Source of the DNA: Caldimonas sp.
GTDB lineage: Bacteria; Pseudomonadota; Gammaproteobacteria; Burkholderiales; Burkholderiaceae_C
DNA length: 6,360 nt
Assembly: GCA_030150305.1 (NCBI GenBank)
Contig: JASLGD010000531.1
Location: 1 to 6,360 of the forward strand
Direction of reading: 5' to 3'
A program made the position numbers and the translations under genes. Below the pieces are notes generated by a model, which saw only the letters and a program-made list of their open reading frames with translations, ran no database searches and was not told the origin of the DNA. Shown in pieces: positions 1 to 5,673 of this stretch (position 1 is its first letter; every line of letters begins with the position of its first letter).

Positions 1-1
1 G

Positions 2-861
<860 letters not shown>

Positions 862-862
<1 letters not shown>

Positions 863-1707
863 TGGCCGAGCTTTCGTCGCGGCCGACCGACCCTTCCCGC
901 AGCGATTCGCTCGTCGAGATCGACCACGTCGTCTTCGGCTACGACACGCGGCGCACGATCCTCAACGACGTCTCGCTGACGTTCGGCCGCGGCAAGGTCA
1001 CCGCGATCCTCGGCGGCTCCGGCTGCGGCAAGACGACGCTGCTGCGCCTGATCGGCGGCGTCTACCCGACGACCGCGGGCGCGGTGCGCGTCTTCGGCGA
1101 GGTCGTCGACGCGCACGACGACGCGCAGCTGTTCGCGTTGCGCCGCCGCCTCGGCATGTTGTTCCAGTTCGGGGCGCTGTTCACGGATCTCTCGGTGTTC
1201 GACAACGTCGCGTTTCCGCTGCGCGAGCACACCGACCTCGAGGAGGCGATGATCCGCGACATCGTGCTGATGAAGCTGAACGCGGTCGGTCTGCGCGGCG
1301 CCGCGGGCCTGCGCATCGCCGACCTCTCGGGCGGCATGGCGCGCCGCGTCGCGCTCGCGCGCGCGATCGCGCTCGACCCCGAGCTGCTGATGTACGACGA
1401 GCCGTTCGCCGGCCTCGACCCGATCTCGATGTCGATCGCCGCCAACCTGATCCGCACCCTCAACGACACCACGGGCGCGACCTCGATCCTCGTCTCGCAC
1501 GACGTCGACGAGTGCTTTTCGATCTGCGACTACGCGTATCTGATGTCGTCGCAGGGCAAGGTCGTCGCCCACGGCACGCCCAAGCAGCTCGCCGCGTCGG
1601 AGGACCCCGAGGTGCGCCAGTTCATCCGCGGCGAGCCCGACGGGCCGGTGCGCTTCCACTATCCCGCTAGGCCGCTGGCGGAAGACTTCGGGGTCGGAGG
1701 CGCTTGA
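862..1707 (+). CDS. mlaF: Mla phospholipid transport system ATP-binding protein MlaF
   Basis: MlaF is the cytoplasmic ATPase of the MlaFEDB complex that drives phospholipid movement between the inner membrane and the periplasmic carrier MlaC. The 281-residue product has a full ABC ATPase set: Walker A GGSGCGKT (51-58), Q-loop in LFQFGALF (Q102), signature LSGGM (155-159), Walker B LLMYDE (175-180) and switch histidine in VSHD (H213). GALFTDLSVFDNVAFPLREH (104-123) is typical of MlaF-type ATPases. The tail with GPVRFHYPARPL corresponds to the C-terminal extension that, in E. coli MlaF, reaches across to the partner subunit. The start was chosen at 862 because the protein then begins at normal length and the ATG overlaps the gltD stop; the frame is open further upstream (to 547) but that part only shadows gltD. 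No strong Shine-Dalgarno is seen, so translation probably depends on coupling. Its last ~12 codons are duplicated just downstream. Confidence 0.95.
1696..1700 (+). promoter_or_regulatory. Shine-Dalgarno GGAGG for the mini-ORF start at 1707
   Basis: GGAGG sits inside the last MlaF codons with a 6-base spacer to ATG 1707. It is the best ribosome-binding site at this junction, stronger than the one used by mlaE. This suggests that 1707 may have been the original mlaE start before the duplication. Confidence 0.5.
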
Positions 1708-1757
1708 TGGCGCATCGCACGCGGCCGCTCGCCGACGACTTCGGAGTCGACGCTTGA
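1707..1757 (+). CDS. Putative 16-residue mini-ORF duplicating the MlaF C-terminus
   Basis: A 17-codon frame runs from an ATG overlapping the mlaF stop (TGATG) to a TGA that overlaps the TTG start of mlaE (TTGA). A strong GGAGG lies at 1696-1700, six bases before the ATG, so initiation is plausible. The peptide MAHRTRPLADDFGVDA shares RPL-DFGV with the end of MlaF, in the region that forms its C-terminal extension. It is too short for a domain and has no predicted membrane segment. The most economical reading is a remnant of duplication that keeps ribosomes moving from mlaF to mlaE, in effect a coupling cistron. A functional peptide is possible but unsupported. Whether it is translated cannot be judged from sequence alone. 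Confidence 0.35.
   Translation: MAHRTRPLADDFGVDA
1743..1746 (+). promoter_or_regulatory. Shine-Dalgarno GGAG deciding the mlaE TTG start
   Basis: GGAG lies 7 bases before TTG 1754. Between the mlaF stop and this point no ATG or GTG is seen in the mlaE frame, so this site supports TTG as the real start of mlaE. It is the copy-2 counterpart of the GGAG(G) preceding position 1707. Confidence 0.5.
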
Positions 1758-2536
1758 CCGACGCGATCGCCGCCGTCGGCAGGCGCACGCTCGAGGTGCT
1801 GCGCATCCTCGGCCACCACGCGACGTTCTTCCTCGACATCCTGCGCGCCTGCCCGGCTGCGCTCAGGCGACCGTTCCTCGTGGTGGCGCAGATCCACGCG
1901 ATCGGCAACCTCTCGCTCGTCATCATCCTCGCCTCGGGGCTCGCGGTCGGCTTCGTCCTCGCGCTGCAGATGTACTACGCGCTGGTCACGTACGGCGCCG
2001 CCGAGTCGCTCGGGCTGATCGTCAACCTGTCGCTGACGCGCGAGCTCGGGCCGGTCGTCACCGCGCTGCTCTTCGCCGGCCGCGCCGGCACGTCGCTCAC
2101 GGCGGAAATCGGCCTCATGAAGGCAGGAGAGCAGCTTGCCGCCATGGACATGATGGCGGTCGATCCGCGCAGCCGCGTCCTCGCGCCGCGCTTCCTCGCC
2201 GGCATCGTCTCGATGCCGATCCTCGCGATCCTCTTCTCGTCGATCGGCATCCTCGGCGCCTACGTCGTCGCCGTGCTGCTGATCGGCGTCGACGCGGGCA
2301 ACTTCTGGTCGATCATGCAGTCGGGCGTCGACGTCCGCCGCGACATCGGCAATGGCATCGTCAAGAGCTTCGTGTTCGGCCTGATCTGCACCTTCATCGC
2401 GCTCTACCAGGGCTACGAGGCCGAAGCGACGCCCGAGGGCGTCGCCCACGGCACGACGCGCACGGTCGTCATCTCGTCGCTCGGCGTGCTGATGATGGAC
2501 TTCGTCCTGACCGCGCTCATGTTCTCGACGCCGTAG
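1754..2536 (+). CDS. mlaE: Mla phospholipid transport system permease MlaE
   Basis: MlaE is the inner-membrane permease of the MlaFEDB complex; two copies form the lipid path beneath the MlaD hexamer. The 260-residue product equals the length of E. coli MlaE. Family hallmarks are LTRELGPVVTALLFAGRAGT (94-113), the coupling region AEIGLMKAGEQLAAMDMMAV (117-136) that should contact MlaF, and IALYQGYEAEATPEGV (215-230). Hydrophobic segments fall at about 52-77, 99-109, 146-177, 202-217 and 237-258, with an N-terminal amphipathic helix before them. The start is TTG at 1754, which gives TDAIAAVGRRTLEVL, an N-terminus of the type expected for the family, and has GGAG seven bases upstream. The TTG overlaps the TGA of the mini-ORF, which may lower or couple its translation. 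ATG codons further in would remove conserved sequence. Confidence 0.94.
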   Translation: MTDAIAAVGRRTLEVLRILGHHATFFLDILRACPAALRRPFLVVAQIHAIGNLSLVIILASGLAVGFVLALQMYYALVTYGAAESLGLIVNLSLTRELGPVVTALLFAGRAGTSLTAEIGLMKAGEQLAAMDMMAVDPRSRVLAPRFLAGIVSMPILAILFSSIGILGAYVVAVLLIGVDAGNFWSIMQSGVDVRRDIGNGIVKSFVFGLICTFIALYQGYEAEATPEGVAHGTTRTVVISSLGVLMMDFVLTALMFSTP

Positions 2537-2578
2537 CGGCGTCGGCCTCCACCCACCGCGCACACACGGAAACGTCAG

Positions 2579-3085
2579 ATGGGCAAGAAAAGCGTTGAAA
2601 TGCTGGTCGGCATCTTCGTCCTGCTGGGCATGGCGGGACTCGTGTTCCTCGCGTTGAAGGCCGCCAACCTCGGCACCTTCAGCAGCGGCGACACCTACAC
2701 GCTGCGCGCGTACTTCGACAACATCGGCGCGCTCAAGGTCCGCGCTCCGGTGCGAAGCGCCGGGGTCACCGTCGGTCGCGTGGCGTCGATCAAGCTCGAC
2801 CCGAAGCTCTACCAGGGCGTCGTCGAGCTCGCGATCGAGCGCGGCGTCCAGTTCCCGAGCGACTCGTCGCTGCGGATCCTGACCTCCGGGCTGCTCGGCG
2901 ACCAGTACGTCGGCGTCGAGCCGGGCGCTTCCGAGAAGATGTGGGCACCCGGAGCCGAGATCAAGCAGACACAATCGGCGGTCGTGCTCGAGAGCCTGAT
3001 CAGCCAGTTCCTGTTCAGCAAGGCCGCCGACGCCGGCAGCACGGCGGCGCCGGCCCCATCGTCGCCAGGCGGAGGGAAGAAATGA
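2579..3085 (+). CDS. mlaD: Mla phospholipid transport system MCE-domain protein MlaD
   Basis: MlaD is a membrane-anchored periplasmic MCE protein. Six copies form a ring with a hydrophobic pore that receives or hands over lipid between MlaE and MlaC. The 168-residue product has one transmembrane helix (about 7-28), one MCE domain (about 39-117) with VRSAGVTVGRVASIKLDP (58-75) and LTSGLLGDQYVGVEPG (101-116), then a helical segment TQSAVVLESLISQFLF (131-146) matching the pore helix of MlaD. It ends in a flexible Ala/Pro/Ser/Gly tail (151-168). It is slightly shorter than E. coli MlaD (183). The ATG at 2579 follows a 42-base gap after mlaE and has a modest GGAAA about eight bases upstream. The stop overlaps the mlaA start (ATGA). 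Confidence 0.95.
   Translation: MGKKSVEMLVGIFVLLGMAGLVFLALKAANLGTFSSGDTYTLRAYFDNIGALKVRAPVRSAGVTVGRVASIKLDPKLYQGVVELAIERGVQFPSDSSLRILTSGLLGDQYVGVEPGASEKMWAPGAEIKQTQSAVVLESLISQFLFSKAADAGSTAAPAPSSPGGGKK
3071..3076 (+). promoter_or_regulatory. Shine-Dalgarno GGAGGG for mlaA
   Basis: GGAGGG lies in the last codons of mlaD, 5 bases (6 from the GGAGG core) before ATG 3082. It fixes the mlaA start at 3082 rather than at an upstream in-frame ATG (2941), and the protein then begins with a proper lipoprotein signal. Confidence 0.7.
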
Positions 3086-3951
3086 AGAGACGCAACCGGC
3101 GCTTCGCGCGGGTCGGGGCGGCGCTCGTCGCCGCCGCTGCGCTCGCCGGTTGCCAGACGATCCGCGAGGGCCGCGGCGGCCCTGGCCAGAGGCTCGACCC
3201 GTGGGAGAGCTGGAACCGCAAGGTCTTCAACTTCAACGAGGACGTCGACCGCACGGTGCTGATCCCGGTCGCGACCGCATACACCAACGTCGTTCCGCAG
3301 CCGGTCCGGCGCAGCGTCGGCAACTTCTTCAACAACTTCGCCGACGCCTGGTCCGCGGTCAACAACGTGCTGCAGGGCAAGATCGAGCCTGCGTTCGAGG
3401 ATGCGACGCGCGTCGGCGCGAACACGCTGTTCGGGCTGTTCGGCATCCTTGACGTCGCATCCGAGATGGGCCTGGACCACCACTACGAGGACTTCGGCCA
3501 GACGCTCGGGCGCTGGGGCGTCGGCGCCGGCGCGTATGTCGTGTTGCCGATCCTCGGCCCTTCGGACGTGCGCGACGCGTTCGCGCTGCCGTTCGACTGG
3601 CAGGCGACGCCGACCGCATTCTTCGACGAGACGAGCGCGAAGGTCGGCATGAGCGTGCTGCAAGTGCTCAACACGCGTTCGGCCCTGCTCGGCGCGACCC
3701 GCGTCATCGACGAGATCTCGCTCGACAAGTACACCTTCGTTCGCGACGCTTACCTGCAGCGCCGCCGCAGCCTCGTCTACGACGGCAACGTCCCCGAAAC
3801 GCCGTCTCCGCCCGAGGATGCCGCCTCGGCGCCGGCGGGCGGAGCGTCGTCGCCGGGCGCCGCCGCCGAAGACAACCTCTCGCGGCCGGCGCCGGCAGCG
3901 CCGGCCTCCGCGCCGTCGCCGTCGCAGCCGACGGCTTCGGCGCCGCGTTGA
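3082..3951 (+). CDS. mlaA: Outer-membrane lipoprotein MlaA (VacJ)
   Basis: MlaA (VacJ) is the outer-membrane component that removes mislocalised phospholipid from the outer leaflet and delivers it to MlaC; in E. coli it associates with OmpC/OmpF trimers. The 289-residue product starts with a basic n-region (KRRNRR), a hydrophobic core and the lipobox LAGC with C24 as the acylated residue. Q25 at +2 is not an inner-membrane retention signal, which fits outer-membrane sorting. Family motifs are DPWESWNRKVFNFNEDVDR (39-57), VRRSVGNFFNNFADAW (75-90) and DFGQTLGRWGVGAGAYVVLP (137-156) followed by ILGPSDVRD. After about residue 238 there is a 52-residue tail rich in Pro, Ala and Ser without a recognisable domain. 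The start overlaps the mlaD stop (ATGA). In E. coli, mlaA lies apart from the other mla genes; here it is inside the operon, an arrangement I recall from Burkholderiales. Confidence 0.95.
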   Translation: MKRRNRRFARVGAALVAAAALAGCQTIREGRGGPGQRLDPWESWNRKVFNFNEDVDRTVLIPVATAYTNVVPQPVRRSVGNFFNNFADAWSAVNNVLQGKIEPAFEDATRVGANTLFGLFGILDVASEMGLDHHYEDFGQTLGRWGVGAGAYVVLPILGPSDVRDAFALPFDWQATPTAFFDETSAKVGMSVLQVLNTRSALLGATRVIDEISLDKYTFVRDAYLQRRRSLVYDGNVPETPSPPEDAASAPAGGASSPGAAAEDNLSRPAPAAPASAPSPSQPTASAPR

Positions 3952-3979
3952 GCTCGAGGCTGCTCTGTGAACCTCGAGC
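3952..3979 (+). other. Perfect 8-bp inverted repeat just after mlaA
   Basis: GCTCGAGG (3952-3959) is mirrored by CCTCGAGC (3972-3979) around a 12-base loop, beginning directly after the mlaA stop codon. It could form an RNA hairpin that stabilises the 3' end of the upstream message or reduces read-through. No U-tract follows, so it is not a canonical intrinsic terminator. Confidence 0.4.
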
Positions 3980-4003
3980 GGTCGTCGTGCGTTGTCTGAC
4001 GAT

Positions 4004-4032
4004 GGGGCGCGTCCCCTGTCCCCGACAGGGTT
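4004..4032 (+). terminator. Hairpin in the mlaA-mlaC gap, possible weak terminator or attenuator
   Basis: CCCTGTC (4014-4020) pairs perfectly with GACAGGG (4024-4030) over a 3-base loop, followed by only two T residues. An alternative stem GGGG (4004-4007) with CCCC (4013-4016) would compete for three of the same bases. The poor U-tract argues against strong termination; partial termination, RNA processing or a chance structure remain possible. It lies 50 bases before mlaC, so it could set a different expression level for mlaC-mlaB. Confidence 0.35.
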
Positions 4033-4069
4033 CCTGAACATCGCGCACCCTGCGTCCTTCACCCCGAAA

Positions 4070-4074
4070 AAGGA
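4070..4074 (+). promoter_or_regulatory. Shine-Dalgarno AAGGA for mlaC
   Basis: AAGGA follows an A-rich run and lies 6 bases before ATG 4081. It gives mlaC an independent, strong ribosome-binding site, unlike the stop-overlapping starts in the rest of the operon, and favours ATG 4081 over the in-frame ATG at 4087. Confidence 0.6.
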
Positions 4075-4080
4075 ACATTC

Positions 4081-4704
4081 ATGTCCATGACCAGAATCAG
4101 CGGCTGGCTCGCTGCGGCGGTCCTCTCGGTCGCCGCGGTCGCCGCCCACGCGCAGGCGAAGGCGCCGGACGCGCTCATCAAGGAGGTCTCCTCCGACGTT
4201 CTCGACGCCGTCAAGGCCGACAAGACGATCCAGGCCGGCGACATCCGCAAGGTGACCGCGCTCGTCGACCAGAAGGTGATGCCGTACGTCAACTTCCAGC
4301 GCATGACGGCGTCGGCGGTCGGCCGCTATTGGCGGCAGGCGACGCCGGAGCAGCAGCAGCGCCTGCAGGACGAGTTCAAGACGCTGCTCGTGCGCACGTA
4401 CTCGGGCGCGCTGTCGCAGGTCAGCGCCGAGCAGAAGGTCGAGCTGAAGCCGATGCGGTCGCAGCCGACCGACAACGAGGTCGTCGTGCGCACCGAGATC
4501 CGCGGCAAGGGCGACCCGATCCAGCTCGACTACCGCCTCGAGAAGGCCGCCGAAGCCTGGAAGATCTACGACGTCAACGTGATGGGCGTCTGGCTGGTCG
4601 AGAACTACCGCAACAGCTTCGCGCAGGAGATCGGCGCCAACGGCATCGACGGCCTGATCGCCAAGCTCGCCGAACGCAACAAGGCCGCCGGCGCCAAGAG
4701 CTGA
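4081..4704 (+). CDS. mlaC: Periplasmic phospholipid carrier MlaC
   Basis: MlaC is the soluble periplasmic lipid-binding protein that shuttles phospholipid between MlaA at the outer membrane and MlaD at the inner membrane. The 207-residue product is close to E. coli MlaC (211). It begins with a Sec signal peptide: a short basic start, a hydrophobic core (9-22) and a likely cleavage site after AHA (residue 24). The mature part shows the family pattern VMPYVNFQRMTASAVGRYWR (66-85), ATPEQQQRLQDEFKTLLVRT (87-106) and WKIYDVNVMGVWLVENYRNS (160-179). ATG 4081 has the better Shine-Dalgarno; ATG 4087 is an alternative that removes two residues. A 129-base gap with inverted repeats separates it from mlaA, the longest same-strand gap in the window. 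Its stop overlaps the mlaB start (TGATG). Confidence 0.95.
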   Translation: MSMTRISGWLAAAVLSVAAVAAHAQAKAPDALIKEVSSDVLDAVKADKTIQAGDIRKVTALVDQKVMPYVNFQRMTASAVGRYWRQATPEQQQRLQDEFKTLLVRTYSGALSQVSAEQKVELKPMRSQPTDNEVVVRTEIRGKGDPIQLDYRLEKAAEAWKIYDVNVMGVWLVENYRNSFAQEIGANGIDGLIAKLAERNKAAGAKS

Positions 4705-5012
4705 TGTTGCTGCTGCCGGCGACGCTGACTTCGCGCGAAGCGCGGGTGACGCTGCGGATGCTGACGCAGGCGCTGCGCAGCGAAGGCAGCGAAGGTCCCG
4801 TGATCGTCGAGGCGGCGCCGCTGCAGCACCTCGATTCGTCGGCGCTCGCGGTCCTGCTCGAGATCGAGCGCCTCGCGATCGCGTGGGGGCGTGCGTTCGT
4901 CGTCCGCGGCGCGCCGGCCAAGTTGGCCGCCCTGGCCAAGCTCTATGGCGTCGAGCAGCTGCTGCTCAGGCCAGAAGCGGCCGCGGTCGATCAGCGCATG
5001 CCGGCGACGTAG
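4704..5012 (+). CDS. mlaB: STAS-domain protein MlaB of the Mla transporter
   Basis: MlaB is the small cytoplasmic STAS-domain protein that binds MlaF and is needed for assembly and activity of the MlaFEDB complex. The 102-residue product is close in length to E. coli MlaB (97). It shows the STAS core: strand GPVIVEAAPL (31-40), the loop LQHLDSSALAVLLEIERLA with D44-S45-S46 at the position of the conserved Asp and Ser/Thr, and the later strand AFVVRGAP (64-71) followed by the helix KLAALAKLYGVEQLL. The sequence is weakly conserved in this family, so position as last gene of the mla operon adds weight. ATG 4704 overlaps the mlaC stop (TGATG), with only a weak AAGAG upstream, so coupling is likely. 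The last six codons and the stop overlap the end of the opposite-strand cytochrome gene. Confidence 0.88.
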   Translation: MLLLPATLTSREARVTLRMLTQALRSEGSEGPVIVEAAPLQHLDSSALAVLLEIERLAIAWGRAFVVRGAPAKLAALAKLYGVEQLLLRPEAAAVDQRMPAT

Positions 5013-5614
5013 TCGGCGACTGCCTTGACGTCACGGTCGCTGAGCTTGGCCGCGACGGCGTTCATCACCGGGTTGTTGTGGCGCGCACCGCTGCGAAACG
5101 CGGTGAGCTGCGCCTCGACGTAGTCCGAATGCTGACCCGACAGGCGCGGATACTGCGCCGGGATGCCGGCACCGCTCGGGCCGTGGCAGCCGGAGCACGC
5201 GGGGACGCCGCGCGAGGAGTCGCCACCGCGGTAGATCTTCTCGCCGAGCGCGACCAGGTCCTTGTTCTTCGCGAAGCCGGGCTTGGGCTGCTTGCTCGCG
5301 TAGAACGCGGCGACGTTGCGCATGTCGGCGTCGCTGAGCGGCGCCGCCATCGACTTCATGATCGGGTTGTCGCGCTTGCCCGCCTTGAAGTCGGCAAGCT
5401 GCTTGACCAGGTAGTCGGGATGCTGGCCCTGGATGATCGGATTGGCGGCGACGCCGCGCGAGCCGTCGTTGGTGTGGCAAGCCGCGCACACCGACGCGGA
5501 GAGCGCCGCGCCCTTGGCCGGGTCGGGTGCGCTCGTTGCCGGTTCGGCGGCATGCGCAGCGACGCTCGCGCAGACGAGCATGAGCGTGCGAAGAAGGCTC
5601 GGTGCGGGCTTCAT
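4991..5614 (-). CDS. Di-heme cytochrome c4
   Basis: A periplasmic, usually membrane-associated c-type cytochrome that carries electrons to terminal oxidases such as cbb3. The 207-residue product has a Sec signal (basic Lys2/Arg9, hydrophobic core, likely cleavage after AHA at residue 22) and two homologous heme domains. Domain 1 has CAACH (43-47) and probable axial Met86 in NPIMKSMAAPLSDADM; domain 2 has CSGCH (140-144) and Met184 in NPVMNAVAAKLSDRDV. Repeated GQHPDYLVKQL / GQHSDYVEAQL (63-73 and 160-170) and FKAGKRDNP / FRSGARHNNP are hallmarks of the c4 family. The start at 5614 gives a complete signal peptide, though no good Shine-Dalgarno precedes it; Met12 is a weaker alternative. It is divergent from engB, a pairing also known in Pseudomonas, and convergent with mlaB. 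Heme attachment requires cytochrome c maturation genes not present here. Confidence 0.93.
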   Translation of the reverse strand: MKPAPSLLRTLMLVCASVAAHAAEPATSAPDPAKGAALSASVCAACHTNDGSRGVAANPIIQGQHPDYLVKQLADFKAGKRDNPIMKSMAAPLSDADMRNVAAFYASKQPKPGFAKNKDLVALGEKIYRGGDSSRGVPACSGCHGPSGAGIPAQYPRLSGQHSDYVEAQLTAFRSGARHNNPVMNAVAAKLSDRDVKAVADYVAGMR

Positions 5615-5645
5615 GGAGGGCGCAGTCTCTGTGCCAAAACGCGGA

Positions 5646-5655
5646 ATTTTACAAT
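5646..5655. promoter_or_regulatory. Overlapping divergent -10-like elements between cytochrome c4 and engB
   Basis: In a GC-rich background, this short AT-rich patch contains TACAAT on the plus strand (5650-5655; five of six match TATAAT), properly placed for engB. It also contains TAAAAT on the minus strand (5651 down to 5646; five of six), properly placed for the cytochrome gene. The two overlap by two bases. I could not find convincing -35 hexamers at 16-18 bases for either direction, so the call is tentative. Confidence 0.4.
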
Positions 5656-5673
5656 GGCCGCCTCGCGGCGATC

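Larger units (their letters stand above)
1661..1757 (+). repeat. Imperfect tandem duplication of the mlaF 3' end
   Basis: Positions 1670-1707 and 1723-1757 align with about 30 of 35 bases identical plus one 3-base gap; weaker similarity extends left to about 1661 and 1714. The first copy encodes the end of MlaF (RPLAEDFGVGGA-stop) and the second encodes RPLADDFGVDA-stop in a different frame. Both copies carry a GGAG-type Shine-Dalgarno and a start codon overlapping a TGA stop (ATG at 1707; TTG at 1754). The spacing between copies is 53 bases, shrinking to 50 after the gap. A local duplication of the mlaF end plus the mlaE initiation region is the simplest explanation. Confidence 0.75.

Noticed and set aside
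1667..2974. Long minus-strand open frame (435 codons) opposite mlaE-mlaD
   Set aside because: Spans two well-conserved genes on the other strand; its protein is a low-complexity Arg/Asp/Glu/His mix typical of shadow frames.
2941..3081. Upstream in-frame extension of mlaA inside mlaD
   Set aside because: It would bury the lipoprotein signal peptide; ATG 3082 has GGAGGG and begins directly with the basic n-region.
3992..3997. TTGTCT as a -35 for a dedicated mlaC promoter
   Set aside because: No -10-like hexamer occurs at a 16-18 base spacing; the site there is C-rich.
2809..4149. Long minus-strand open frame (446 codons) opposite mlaD-mlaC
   Set aside because: Covers parts of three real genes and the intergenic gap; Arg-rich shadow without domain signals.
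4991..5614. Internal repeat in the cytochrome gene as a possible recent duplication
   Set aside because: Two homologous heme domains are the normal architecture of cytochrome c4.
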